Assembly (NCBI RefSeq): GCF_030297135.1
Contig: NZ_AP028065.1
Location: 2,604,001 to 2,668,000 of the forward strand
DNA from: Pseudoalteromonas apostichopi
GTDB taxonomy: Bacteria; Pseudomonadota; Gammaproteobacteria; Enterobacterales; Alteromonadaceae
Length of the DNA stretch: 64,000 nucleotides
Direction of reading: 5' to 3'
Shown in pieces: positions 15,726 to 25,059 of this stretch. The notes below the pieces were generated by a model, which was not told the origin of the DNA, made no database searches, and saw only the letters and a list, made by a program, of their open reading frames with translations. Numbering within the stretch: position 1 is the stretch's first letter; each line of letters begins with the position of its first letter. Both the position numbers and the translations under genes were made by a program.

Positions 15726-16782
15726 TGCAGTGAATAAACGCGAACAATTAACCGAGGCGCTAAAACAGCGAATTTTAATCCTCGATGGCGCGATGGGCAC
15801 CATGATCCAAGAACATAAATTAGAAGAACAGGATTATCGCGGTGAGCGCTTTAAAGACTGGCATGTACTTATTAAAGGCAATAACGACTTATTAAGCCTG
15901 ACTCAGCCAAAAATCATTGCTGATATTCACCGTGCTTACTTAGAAGCCGGTGCCGATATCATCGAAACCAATACTTTTAATGCCACGACTATTTCGATGG
16001 AAGATTACGACATGGCTAGCCTTAGCCGCGAAATCAACCTAGAGTCAGCTAAGCTTGCACGCAGCGTATGTGATGAGTTTGAAGCAAAAGATCCAAGCAA
16101 GCCTCGTTATGTTGCAGGCGTACTTGGACCAACATCAAAAACCTGTTCTATTTCGCCAGATGTAAACGATCCCGGTTATCGAAATATCAACTTTGATAAG
16201 CTGGTGGCCGCGTATGTTGAGTCAACACTTGCACTTATGGAAGGCGGTGCTGACCTTATTTTGATTGAAACTATCTTTGATACGCTTAATGCAAAAGCTG
16301 CTTCGTTCGCTGTGGAAGAAGCATTCGAACAGGCTGGTCGTAGTTTACCTGTGATGATCTCAGGCACCATTACCGATGCCTCAGGCCGTACTTTATCAGG
16401 CCAAACAACAGAAGCATTTTATAACTCAATTCGCCATATTAAGCCGCTATCAATCGGCCTTAACTGCGCCCTTGGCCCTGACTTACTGCGCCAGTATGTT
16501 GAAGAGTTATCCCGTGTTTGTGAAACCTTTACCTCGGTGCATCCAAATGCAGGTTTACCGAACGAGTTTGGCGAATATGATTTAGAAGCCCCTGAAATGG
16601 CAAAAGAAATTATTGATTGGGGCAAGTCTGGCTTTATCAACATTGTAGGTGGTTGTTGCGGCACCACACCGGCTCATATAAAGGCGTTTGCGAAAGGCCT
16701 TGAAGGTGTTAAACCTCGCCAATTACCTGAGCTTGAAGTGCGTATGCGCTTATCGGGCCTTGAAGCGTGTAACTTAAACTAG
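15715..16782 (+). CDS. metH: Methionine synthase, homocysteine-binding subunit (N-terminal part of MetH)
   Basis: 355 residues covering only the homocysteine S-methyltransferase barrel of cobalamin-dependent MetH. Zinc ligands are Cys251 (GLNCALGPD) and Cys314-Cys315 (VGGCCGTTP), four residues on from the E. coli numbering. The protein ends at RLSGLEACNLN, exactly where single-chain MetH has its linker to the folate domain. The start overlaps metA by 11 bases; the stop is 9 bases before the next gene. The partner subunit is the following ORF. This is a real gene split and not a frameshift: there is a ribosome site and ATG for part two. Confidence 0.95.
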   Translation: MPSNAVNKREQLTEALKQRILILDGAMGTMIQEHKLEEQDYRGERFKDWHVLIKGNNDLLSLTQPKIIADIHRAYLEAGADIIETNTFNATTISMEDYDMASLSREINLESAKLARSVCDEFEAKDPSKPRYVAGVLGPTSKTCSISPDVNDPGYRNINFDKLVAAYVESTLALMEGGADLILIETIFDTLNAKAASFAVEEAFEQAGRSLPVMISGTITDASGRTLSGQTTEAFYNSIRHIKPLSIGLNCALGPDLLRQYVEELSRVCETFTSVHPNAGLPNEFGEYDLEAPEMAKEIIDWGKSGFINIVGGCCGTTPAHIKAFAKGLEGVKPRQLPELEVRMRLSGLEACNLN

Positions 16783-16791
16783 GAAACCGAC

Positions 16792-19422
16792 ATGACTGAC
16801 CAAATTGCTGTATTTACTAACGTCGGTGAGCGTACCAATGTAACAGGCTCGGCTAAGTTTAAACGCTTAATCATGGAAGAAGATTACGAGACTGCCCTCG
16901 ATGTTGCCCGTGAACAAGTAGAAAATGGTGCGCAAGTGATTGATATCAATATGGATGAAGCCATGTTGGATTCGAAAGCTGCGATGGTAAAGTTTTTAAA
17001 TTTAATTGCATCAGAGCCTGATATCTCAAAAGTACCTATCATGGTCGACTCATCGAAATGGGACGTTATTGAAGCAGGCTTAAAATGTATTCAAGGTAAA
17101 GCCATTGTTAATTCAATTTCACTTAAAGAAGGTGAAGAACCGTTCATACGGCAAGCCAAAATAATAAAACGTTTTGGTGCCGCTGCGGTTGTTATGGCGT
17201 TTGATGAAGCCGGTCAAGCTGAAACCGCTGATCGTAAGTTCGAGATTTGTCAGCGTAGCTACAAAATACTTGTTGATGATATTGGCTTCCCGCCAGAAGA
17301 TATTATTTTTGATCCAAATATTTTTGCTGTAGCAACGGGCATTGAAGAGCACGATAATTACGCTGTTGAATTTATTGAAGGTACGCGTCGAATCAAGCAA
17401 GGCTTACCGCACTGTAAAGTGTCGGGCGGTGTATCGAATGTGTCGTTTTCGTTCCGTGGTAACAACCCAGTACGCGAAGCTATCCACTCAGTGTTTTTAT
17501 ACCATGCGATTAAAGCGGGTATGGATATGGGTATTGTAAATGCTGGCCAATTAGCGGTTTACGACGATATCCCCGAAGAGCTGCGTAAAGCAGTGGAAGA
17601 TGTGATCCTCAATACCGACCCCGGTGCAGGTGAGCGACTTGTTGAACTTGCACCAAAATACTCAGGTATGGCCCAAGCAGAAAAAGTTGAAGATTTAGAA
17701 TGGCGTACATGGCCTGTTGAAAAGCGCCTTGAACACGCGCTAGTAAAAGGCATTACTGAGTATATCGACGAAGATACTGAAGAGTGCCGTAAGAGCAAAG
17801 CTAAGCCGATTGAAGTTATCGAAGGCCCGCTTATGGATGGCATGAACGTAGTGGGTGACTTATTCGGTGCGGGTAAAATGTTCTTACCTCAGGTTGTTAA
17901 ATCTGCCCGTGTGATGAAGCGTGCCGTTGCCTATCTTGACCCTTTCATTGAAGCTGAAAAAGAAGAAGGCGCAACGAACGGTAAAGTGGTTATGGCAACC
18001 GTTAAGGGCGACGTGCACGATATTGGTAAGAATATCGTAGGCGTAGTACTGCAATGTAATAACTACGAGGTCATTGATCTTGGTGTGATGGTGCCGGCAG
18101 AGAAAATTTTGCAAACCGCTATTGACGAGAAAGCCGATATTATTGGTTTATCAGGGCTTATTACTCCATCGCTAGATGAAATGGTGCATGTGGCAAAAGA
18201 AATGACTCGCCGTGGTTTTGAATTACCGCTACTGATTGGTGGTGCAACAACCTCTAAAGCGCATACCGCGGTTAAAATTGAGCCGCAGTATGATAAAGGT
18301 GTGGTTTACGTAAATAATGCTAGCCGTGCTGTGGGTGTGGTCTCTAATTTATTGTCTAAAGAATTAAAGCCAGCTTTTTTAGAGAAAACTAAAACTGAGT
18401 ATGAAAAAGTACGTGAACAACAAGCACGTAAAAAGCCGCGCTCAAAACCAGTTACTTTACAGCGTGCTCGCGACAACGCTGTAAAACTCGATTGGGACAA
18501 CTACACGCCACCTGTACCGAAAAAGCTGGGTGTGACTGAGTTTAAAAATGTTTCGATTGCGACGTTAAGACAGTACATCGACTGGACACCTTATTTCATG
18601 ACGTGGTCAATTGCTGGCAAATACCCACGTATTCTTGAAGATGAAATTGTCGGTGAACAAGCAAAAAGCTTATTTGCTGATGCCAATGCAATGCTTGATG
18701 AGCTTGAGCAAACAGGTGCGCTACAGCCACTAGGTGTAATTGGTTTATTCCCAGCAAACCGAGTAGGGGATGACATTGAGATTTATACCGATGAGTCACG
18801 TACAACGCTTTTAACTACATCGTGTCATTTGCGTCAGCAAACGGAAAAAACCGACTTTGCTAACTACTGCTTAGCTGATTATATTGCGCCAAAAGGCACC
18901 CCCGATTACTTCGGGGCCTTTGCGGTAACTGGTGGTCTTGAAGAAGATGACCTTGCCGATGCCTTCGATGCTAAGCAAGATGATTACAATAAGATCATGG
19001 TTAAAGCAGTTGCAGACCGTTTAGCAGAAGCCTTTGCTGAGTATTTGCATGAGCAAGTGCGTAAAGAGTATTGGGGCTATGCGGTAGATGAGAATCTATC
19101 GAATGACGAACTTATCCGTGAAAACTACCAAGGTATTCGCCCAGCGCCAGGTTACCCTGCCTGTCCTGAGCATACAGAGAAGAAGAAAATTTGGCAGTTA
19201 CTCGATACCGAGCAGCGTATTGGTATGAAGCTAACCAGTTCATACGCAATGTGGCCGGGAGCTGCTGTATCTGGCTGGTATTTTTCTCATCCTGAAGCTA
19301 AGTACTATGCTGTGGCGCAAATTCAAAAGGATCAGGTTGAAGATTATGCCAAGCGGACCAACATGACACTTGCAGAAGCTGAGCGTTGGTTGTCGCCTAA
19401 TTTAGGCTATGAACCTGAATAG
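16792..19422 (+). CDS. metH: Methionine synthase, folate/cobalamin/activation subunit (C-terminal part of MetH)
   Basis: 876 residues carrying the rest of MetH. In order: the pterin-binding barrel (VGERTNVTGS near residue 12, NPNIFAVATG-like core), the cobalamin cap and the B12 domain with His409 in VKGDVHDIGKN as cobalt ligand, and the AdoMet activation domain (RPAPGYPACPEHTEK, MWPGAAVSGWYFSHP). It takes methyl from methyltetrahydrofolate to cobalamin and on to homocysteine held by the metH1 product. AGGAAA stands 7 bases upstream of ATG 16792. Together the parts total 1231 residues, the length of ordinary MetH, so no domain has been lost. Confidence 0.96.
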   Translation: MTDQIAVFTNVGERTNVTGSAKFKRLIMEEDYETALDVAREQVENGAQVIDINMDEAMLDSKAAMVKFLNLIASEPDISKVPIMVDSSKWDVIEAGLKCIQGKAIVNSISLKEGEEPFIRQAKIIKRFGAAAVVMAFDEAGQAETADRKFEICQRSYKILVDDIGFPPEDIIFDPNIFAVATGIEEHDNYAVEFIEGTRRIKQGLPHCKVSGGVSNVSFSFRGNNPVREAIHSVFLYHAIKAGMDMGIVNAGQLAVYDDIPEELRKAVEDVILNTDPGAGERLVELAPKYSGMAQAEKVEDLEWRTWPVEKRLEHALVKGITEYIDEDTEECRKSKAKPIEVIEGPLMDGMNVVGDLFGAGKMFLPQVVKSARVMKRAVAYLDPFIEAEKEEGATNGKVVMATVKGDVHDIGKNIVGVVLQCNNYEVIDLGVMVPAEKILQTAIDEKADIIGLSGLITPSLDEMVHVAKEMTRRGFELPLLIGGATTSKAHTAVKIEPQYDKGVVYVNNASRAVGVVSNLLSKELKPAFLEKTKTEYEKVREQQARKKPRSKPVTLQRARDNAVKLDWDNYTPPVPKKLGVTEFKNVSIATLRQYIDWTPYFMTWSIAGKYPRILEDEIVGEQAKSLFADANAMLDELEQTGALQPLGVIGLFPANRVGDDIEIYTDESRTTLLTTSCHLRQQTEKTDFANYCLADYIAPKGTPDYFGAFAVTGGLEEDDLADAFDAKQDDYNKIMVKAVADRLAEAFAEYLHEQVRKEYWGYAVDENLSNDELIRENYQGIRPAPGYPACPEHTEKKKIWQLLDTEQRIGMKLTSSYAMWPGAAVSGWYFSHPEAKYYAVAQIQKDQVEDYAKRTNMTLAEAERWLSPNLGYEPE

Positions 19423-19452
19423 TAGTTAGTTATTAGCTTTAAATTTTAAATG

Positions 19453-19480
19453 AAACGAGCCAAATCTGGCTCGTTTTTTT
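19453..19480 (+). terminator. Rho-independent terminator of the metA-metH operon
   Basis: AAACGAGCCA/TGGCTCGTTT stem followed by T residues, 31 bases after the metH2 stop. The remaining bases to the next start are AT-rich and probably hold its promoter. Confidence 0.9.
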
Positions 19481-19631
19481 ACTGCTATATTGCCATTATT
19501 TTGTGCCCATTTTTTGATCATACTTTTTTATCTTTAATGCATTTTCATAGCTTAATTATTGGTAATTTCCTTCTAATTTAAATATTTGTGTTAAAGTTAT
19601 TGAGGTTGAGCAAGGAGTCTAAGGTGGAATT

Positions 19632-20672
19632 GTGATTGATACTGTGAATGCAAGCGAGAGAGATAAAGCGCGATTCTTACGCGTATTTGCATTTATTGGT
19701 GCAGTGACCTCTTTGTTGATGTCGGTCACAAGTTATCAAGATGGCTACATCGCGTTGAGTTATTTATTAATTGTTGGCGTTGTAATTTTTGCTTTGCCTT
19801 TTTTAATAAAGGGGCGTGATCAATTTATCTCAGTACTCATGCTATACGCACTTTATGCAATGATGTGCTTCTTAACTGTCTCGGGTGGCAGCAATGGCAC
19901 AGGGCCGTTATGGCTATTTATTGTATCTCCCGTGACCTTTTTTATTCGTGGCTTAAAGCGCGGTGCCTTTGATCTTATATTACTCGCCATTATTATCTCG
20001 GTGCTTTTCTACTTTACCGATCAATTAGGTTATTACAGTTATCCGAGCTACTACTTTCCTACACGGGTCATGCTGTGTTTCTCGATTTTATGTATTTTGG
20101 CCGGCTTCTACGAATATTACCGTAATAAATACAGTTTGCAGTTAATGGAGCAACTTAAGCTTAATCAAAAGCTTGCTCGCACAGACGCGATGACAGAACT
20201 CGCTAATCGTCGCTATGCAACAGAATGTTTGCAAGATGAGCGCTTTGGTGAAGGGTCAGTGTTTTTACTGATGGATGTAGATAACTTTAAGCAGATAAAC
20301 GATACCTACGGACATCAAGTGGGCGATGAGGTGCTGATATTTTTTGCTGATGTATTTAAAAAAGTGTGCGCAGAAGGAGATGTTATTTCCCGTTGGGGGG
20401 GCGAAGAGTTTTTAATTGTGATCCCGACAGGCTATGAACTTAGGGCCAGAAAAGTAGCTGAAAAAATACATAAAAAACTCGCTGAAAAGCCATTTAAGAG
20501 TGGCCAGCATCGTTTTCATGTCACCTTAAGTATTGGCTTGTACGTGCGCGTTGCTGGTGAGAGCATGGATCATTGTTTAAACATTGCCGACAAACGGCTA
20601 TACCGTGCTAAATCACAAGGTAAAAATCAAACGGTCGCTGAAGTAGATTTAGCAAAGCATGAGCCAGCTTAA
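19632..20672 (+). CDS. Membrane-bound GGDEF diguanylate cyclase
   Basis: 346 residues: five or six membrane helices in the first 165 residues, then a GGDEF domain making c-di-GMP from GTP. The signature RWGGEEFLIVIP near residue 256 is intact, as are DVDNFKQINDTYGHQVGD and the end motif DKRLYRAKSQGKN. The usual RxxD inhibitory site is absent: the spot reads AEGD, with Ala in place of Arg, so product inhibition by that site is not expected. The membrane part is not a named sensor that I recognise. GTG 19632 follows AAGGAG/AAGGTGG. It is monocistronic, with a terminator at 20676. Confidence 0.9.
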   Translation: MIDTVNASERDKARFLRVFAFIGAVTSLLMSVTSYQDGYIALSYLLIVGVVIFALPFLIKGRDQFISVLMLYALYAMMCFLTVSGGSNGTGPLWLFIVSPVTFFIRGLKRGAFDLILLAIIISVLFYFTDQLGYYSYPSYYFPTRVMLCFSILCILAGFYEYYRNKYSLQLMEQLKLNQKLARTDAMTELANRRYATECLQDERFGEGSVFLLMDVDNFKQINDTYGHQVGDEVLIFFADVFKKVCAEGDVISRWGGEEFLIVIPTGYELRARKVAEKIHKKLAEKPFKSGQHRFHVTLSIGLYVRVAGESMDHCLNIADKRLYRAKSQGKNQTVAEVDLAKHEPA

Positions 20673-20675
20673 AAT

Positions 20676-20700
20676 ATAAAGCCGCAATAAGCGGCTTTAT
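20676..20700. terminator. Bidirectional terminator between the GGDEF gene and csbD
   Basis: A 10-bp perfect stem ATAAAGCCGC/GCGGCTTTAT with a 5-base loop lies between the two converging genes. T residues follow on both strands but are few. Confidence 0.75.
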
Positions 20701-20712
20701 TGATTGCTCAAA

Positions 20713-20913
20713 TTAATGGCCTTTTTCAAAGTCGCTGACTTCACGCTCAGCTTCTTCTTTCGATTTACCGTATTTTTGCTGAAGCTTACCAACCAGCTCT
20801 TTACGGCTACCTTCAATTTTATCTAAATCATCATTGGTAAGGTCACCCCATTTACGTTGTGCTTTACCTTTAAGCTCTTTCCAATTGCCTTCTAAACGAT
20901 CGCTGTTCATCAT
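20713..20913 (-). CDS. CsbD-family stress protein
   Basis: 66 residues, the whole CsbD/YjbJ domain: start NSDRLEGNWKELKGKAQRKWG, then DDLDKIEGSRKELVGKLQQKYG and a charged helical end. These small, very hydrophilic proteins are made under general or envelope stress; their molecular role is not known. AGGAG precedes the ATG. It stands alone, with about 190 bases of gene-free AT-rich DNA upstream. Confidence 0.92.
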   Translation of the reverse strand: MMNSDRLEGNWKELKGKAQRKWGDLTNDDLDKIEGSRKELVGKLQQKYGKSKEEAEREVSDFEKGH

Positions 20914-21106
20914 AATCTCCTTACTTTGTTAAACATTCACTTTAATAAAAGCAATCGCTGTACCATATGTTTTATTTGGTTAAATTGTTGATTAGTAGTT
21001 GTTTTATTTTTATGATAGTAAGAAGGGAGGATAGAAAGTTGCAATTACTACGTAGTTTTTAAAGAAAGTCTGTAAAATTTTCTGTTCCGGTAGTGCTTTA
21101 TGCTGC

Positions 21107-21874
21107 TCAGTGACTTTTAGATGTATAGCGATTTATTATACGTATATATTCTTCAGTTGATTTGAGCTTACGTAAGCTCTCGTTAAATAGGTCTCTTAAG
21201 GCTTCGTCACGAAATAAAAAGCCGTTCGAATTCTTGCCAAATAATGCAAATCGTTGCACTGGTTCAGAGACATCAATTTCCCCCTTGATGTTAATTAATG
21301 CTCGGTAATAGTCAAAAATTTTACCGTCCATCTGGATCACCTCATAGCGCTTTCGATACAAAAGTTGAACTTGTGCTAATTGATCATAAGTTTCTGCGTA
21401 TTGTGGATTTTCTCTGGCCATTACTTGATATTCTGGCGAGAGTAATTCTTTAGCACCTTGCCATGAAAGAACACTAAAGTGTTTTAATTGGCCAATAGAA
21501 TTAAGCTGAAGGTTTTGCTTGGTTAGGCTAAAAGCAAAGTTCTCATAGCTGTAAGCAATATCTGAAAAGTAGCCGCTCATTCTATGAGTATCGATAACTT
21601 TTTCATTTATATCATAAACAACATCAACTAAGTTTTCATTGTATAAAGTGATCCGTCTTGCATAGGGGACGTAGACGAATTGTATTTGATAACCATGTGC
21701 ACCGAGTGTCGCGCGAAGCAAGTCCGGAATAATGCCGGAGTTGTCTTCAACCATTACCCAAGGCGGCATGGTATTTCCAAGTGCTACCGTAATTTTTTGC
21801 TGACTAAACGCATTTTGAAACGGCAAAACCAAAAGTAGCAAGGTGATTAAAATGTGAAAGTAAATCCTGAACAA
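21107..21874 (-). CDS. Periplasmic solute-binding-like protein (SBP_bac_3 fold)
   Basis: 255 residues with a signal peptide (residues 1-24, cut after NAFS). The mature part has the layout of family 3 extracellular binding proteins: ITVALGNTMPPWVMVEDNSGIIPDLLRATL at the N-terminus, split here as the ligand-lobe start, and a matching second lobe. No ABC permease or ATPase genes are adjacent, so this is an orphan that may bind a ligand for a sensor or act alone. The ligand cannot be predicted. TTAACTTGTTC upstream gives a poor ribosome site; the signal peptide supports the start. Confidence 0.7.
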   Translation of the reverse strand: MFRIYFHILITLLLLVLPFQNAFSQQKITVALGNTMPPWVMVEDNSGIIPDLLRATLGAHGYQIQFVYVPYARRITLYNENLVDVVYDINEKVIDTHRMSGYFSDIAYSYENFAFSLTKQNLQLNSIGQLKHFSVLSWQGAKELLSPEYQVMARENPQYAETYDQLAQVQLLYRKRYEVIQMDGKIFDYYRALINIKGEIDVSEPVQRFALFGKNSNGFLFRDEALRDLFNESLRKLKSTEEYIRIINRYTSKSH

Positions 21875-22043
21875 GTTAATTCCTTATCCTGATTTTTGTT
21901 TGGTTGCTTAATCAAGAATAAGCCTAAATAGGCAGAATGCAATGTTTTCACTTGTAAAGCTCGATACAGGAAATAAGCCTCTATTCATCGCAACTTTTGA
22001 TTTTTTGATACAATGCGCGAAAAGAAAGTAAGAGATACCTAAC

Positions 22044-24464
22044 GTGCTGCCAGTTCAAGATATTTATCAATCCCTGTTAACCACATTACAGAGTAACCCT
22101 ATGGCCTTATTGCAAGCGCCACCGGGAGCGGGTAAATCAACATGGCTGCCTCTTACCTTGATGCGCGAAGGGCACTTTAAACGCATTGTAATGTTAGAGC
22201 CAAGACGACTCGCCGCTCGCAATATTGCTCAGTACTTGGCAAGTCAGCAAAATGAAAAAGTCGGCGGAAGTGTCGGCTTACGTATTCGTGGCGAATCAAA
22301 AGTAAGCGCTGCAACAAAGCTCGAAATAGTCACCGAAGGCATGCTGACGCGTATGTTACAAAATGACCCAGAGCTAAGTGATGTTGATTTACTTATATTT
22401 GATGAATTTCACGAGCGCTCAATTGCTGCTGATACAGCTTTGGCATTTGCCCTCGAAACACAGGCGGCACTTCGCGATGATTTAAAAATTTTACTGATGT
22501 CGGCAACCTTAGACGGCGATCGTTACAGTGACTTTTTTAGCTGCCCTATTATCTCATCTCAAGGGCGAAGCTACCCCATTGATGAAGTGTATATTCCACT
22601 TAAAGACGAAAGCCGCTGGCTTGATGATATACCCGCCGTGATAAAACAGGCGCTTAGTGAGCAAACGGGTAGTGCTTTAGTATTCTTACCAGGACAGCGT
22701 GAAATCATACGCGTTCAGCAATCCCTAAACGATTTAGCTGATAGTGTCGAAGTATTTAGCTTGTATGGTGAGCAAAATAAAAACGAGCAACAAGCTGCTA
22801 TAGCGCCAGCTAAAAATGGCAAACGCAAAGTGGTATTAACCACCAATGTGGCTGAAACCAGTTTGACCATTGAAGGAATACGCATTGTGGTTGATAGCGG
22901 CAAACGCCGTGCTGCTAATTTCAATTTAAAAACCGGTGTCACTGAACTTGTTACTCAAAGTATCTCTCGTTCTTCAGCTATACAGCGCGGTGGTCGTGCT
23001 GGACGAATTGAGCCGGGGGTTGTGTATCGATTAGGCTCTAAGCAAACCTTTGAGCGCCGTAACAGCCATGATGCGCCAGAAATTCTTACCAGTGATATTA
23101 GTCAGTTGTTATTAGAGACAAAACAGTGGGGGGCATCACTTGCTGAGCTAAGCTTACTCGACCCACCAAGTAGCCAGCAAATTAAGCAGGCAACGGCACT
23201 TTTGAAAATGCTCGAAGCTATTGATGAAAATGAAAAGCTGACCTCGCTTGGCAGCCAAATGCTGAGCTATGGAGCTGATATTCGCCTCTCGCACATGCTT
23301 ATTAAAGCAAAGCAACTAGAGCAGCGCATGCCTGGTATTTATATATTAGCGGGGTATTTAACTGCACTGCTTGAAAGCCGCATTAGTATGCCTGCTGATC
23401 TTAATTTGGCATTACATAGTCAGCACAGCAAACCGCACCCAGTATTTAAGCAGCAATTAACTTATTGGCTATCACGCTTGCAGCTCAAGCCGGTTGATGA
23501 GCTTAAAACAGAGTATTTAGCGGTGCTGGTGGCGCTTGCTTTTCCTGACCGGCTAGCAAAAAAGCGCGGTAATGGTTATTTACTTGCCAATGGTGCGGGC
23601 GCAGACTTAAGTGAGGAGTTTTGGCATAACGATGATTATATTGCCATTGCTCACATGGGCGGTCATAAGGGAAACCGTGTTTTCGCTGCTGTTGCCTTTA
23701 TGCCAAGTGAGCTTGAAGATGAGCTTTCGCATTTATTTACTGAGCAAACTCGCTGCGAATACGATGAGAAAGCAGGGCGCTTTATCCATCAAGATGAGCT
23801 CAAGCTCGGTGCTATCACCATAGCGAGTCAGCCAAGTAAACAGCCCCTAGATAAGAGCGAGCGCACTAAAGCGTGGTTAAACTTATTTAGTAAGCAGGGT
23901 TTTTCGTTATTTAATGAACAGCCCGACAGTGAGCAGTTACTGATTCGAATGAGCTTAGCAAGTAAGCTGTTACCAGAATCATTCCCACTTTTTAATCGTG
24001 ATGAATTAATTGTTGATAACCAATGGCTTGCACCTTATTTTGATGATATTAAAAACCTTGAGCAGTTAAAAAAGTTTAACTACAGCGAAGCGATTAAAAG
24101 TTGTTTTGATTGGCAGCAGCAAAGCTTATTAAATGAATTACTTCCCATACGATTAATCGTGCCAAGTGGTTCAAATGTAAAAGTGACTTATCAGCTTGAT
24201 GGCCCTGCAAAGCTAAGTGTTCGTATGCAAGAAGTGTATGGCATGACCAGCACGCCTTTACTTGCGCAAGGTAAGTTGCCATTATTAATGGAGCTATTAT
24301 CACCAGCGAGGCGACCGCTGCAGTTAACTCAAGACTTAGCTAACTTTTGGCAAACGAGTTACCGCGATGTACAAAAAGAAATGAAAGGGCGTTACCCAAA
24401 ACATTTTTGGCCAGACAACCCTGCCATCAGTCAAGCGACCAACAAAGTGAAAAGTAAGATGTGA
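22044..24464 (+). CDS. hrpB: ATP-dependent helicase HrpB
   Basis: 806 residues, the usual size for HrpB, a DEAH-box-type RNA helicase of bacteria. Motif I is APPGAGKSTWLP, motif II DEFHERS (DEFH instead of DEAH, normal for HrpB), motif III SATLDG, and motif VI QRGGRAGR. The HA2-like region and the HrpB C-terminal domain follow (RYPKHFWPDNP at the end). Its cellular role is poorly defined. GTG 22044 comes after AAGAGA. An 11-bp hairpin follows the stop. Confidence 0.94.
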   Translation: MLPVQDIYQSLLTTLQSNPMALLQAPPGAGKSTWLPLTLMREGHFKRIVMLEPRRLAARNIAQYLASQQNEKVGGSVGLRIRGESKVSAATKLEIVTEGMLTRMLQNDPELSDVDLLIFDEFHERSIAADTALAFALETQAALRDDLKILLMSATLDGDRYSDFFSCPIISSQGRSYPIDEVYIPLKDESRWLDDIPAVIKQALSEQTGSALVFLPGQREIIRVQQSLNDLADSVEVFSLYGEQNKNEQQAAIAPAKNGKRKVVLTTNVAETSLTIEGIRIVVDSGKRRAANFNLKTGVTELVTQSISRSSAIQRGGRAGRIEPGVVYRLGSKQTFERRNSHDAPEILTSDISQLLLETKQWGASLAELSLLDPPSSQQIKQATALLKMLEAIDENEKLTSLGSQMLSYGADIRLSHMLIKAKQLEQRMPGIYILAGYLTALLESRISMPADLNLALHSQHSKPHPVFKQQLTYWLSRLQLKPVDELKTEYLAVLVALAFPDRLAKKRGNGYLLANGAGADLSEEFWHNDDYIAIAHMGGHKGNRVFAAVAFMPSELEDELSHLFTEQTRCEYDEKAGRFIHQDELKLGAITIASQPSKQPLDKSERTKAWLNLFSKQGFSLFNEQPDSEQLLIRMSLASKLLPESFPLFNRDELIVDNQWLAPYFDDIKNLEQLKKFNYSEAIKSCFDWQQQSLLNELLPIRLIVPSGSNVKVTYQLDGPAKLSVRMQEVYGMTSTPLLAQGKLPLLMELLSPARRPLQLTQDLANFWQTSYRDVQKEMKGRYPKHFWPDNPAISQATNKVKSKM

Positions 24465-24469
24465 CTGTA

Positions 24470-24524
24470 ATGAAGTGAGCGCTTAGCTCAGCTTTATTGC
24501 CTACCTTAGAACTGCTCACTTCAT
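24470..24524. repeat. Inverted repeat after hrpB
   Basis: ATGAAGTGAGC (24470-24480) is matched by its perfect reverse complement at 24514-24524, with a 33-base loop. There is no T run, so it is not a standard intrinsic terminator. It may be a REP-like element or protect the 3' end of the hrpB message. Confidence 0.5.
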
Positions 24525-24614
24525 AAACCGTTACAATTTCTAGCCTTGTTTTGGTTTCTCTTTTACTGGTTGTTTAGTAGTCTGAATTAGTCATAAGTAA
24601 AAAAGAGAAAGTCG

Positions 24615-25052
24615 GTGTCTGCTGCTATAACCCTTACTCAATACGTTAAAAAACGCACAGGTGTGCCCATTGGCCATAAAGATTCGCTGCGCAACATGCT
24701 GATACGTTCGCTGGGTGCTGGTTCGTTTTATTTATTTTGGCGATATTGGAATCCGGTTTGGAGCTATTATTTATCTCGTTATGTGATGAAGCCTTGCAAT
24801 GACATTATGCCGGTTTGGTGTGCCGTTGTTGTGACCTTTGCCGTAAGCGGAGCGCTGCACGATTTAGCCGTGAGTTTAGTGAAGTTAAAGCCAATATTCT
24901 TTTTTACTCCTTGGTTTACTGTGATGGGCGCTTTGGTATTGCTAAGCAAGTACAGCCAACTTCAGTTTAGCTCTGCTCCTTGGTGGTTAAGAGCGCTCGC
25001 CAACATCAGCTTTATTGTGCTGGGCTATTGGTTGACGAGCTTACTTTTTTAG
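24615..25052 (+). CDS. Short MBOAT-like membrane protein
   Basis: 145 residues with three or four membrane helices. RYWNPVWSYYLSRYV and FAVSGALHDLAV resemble the C-terminal catalytic stretch of wax-synthase-type MBOAT acyltransferases, including the conserved Asn and the His of the SGxxH motif. Full MBOAT enzymes are two to three times longer, so this is either a stand-alone minimal domain or the remnant of a larger gene; no other part is visible upstream or on the other strand. GTG 24615 follows GAGAAAG. The function and acyl substrate are unknown. Confidence 0.55.
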   Translation: MSAAITLTQYVKKRTGVPIGHKDSLRNMLIRSLGAGSFYLFWRYWNPVWSYYLSRYVMKPCNDIMPVWCAVVVTFAVSGALHDLAVSLVKLKPIFFFTPWFTVMGALVLLSKYSQLQFSSAPWWLRALANISFIVLGYWLTSLLF

Positions 25053-25059
25053 CGTGTTA

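Noticed and set aside
16780..16794. Frameshift or sequencing error splitting metH
   Set aside because: Both parts end and start cleanly at the domain linker, with AGGAAA and ATG for the second, so a true gene split is more likely.
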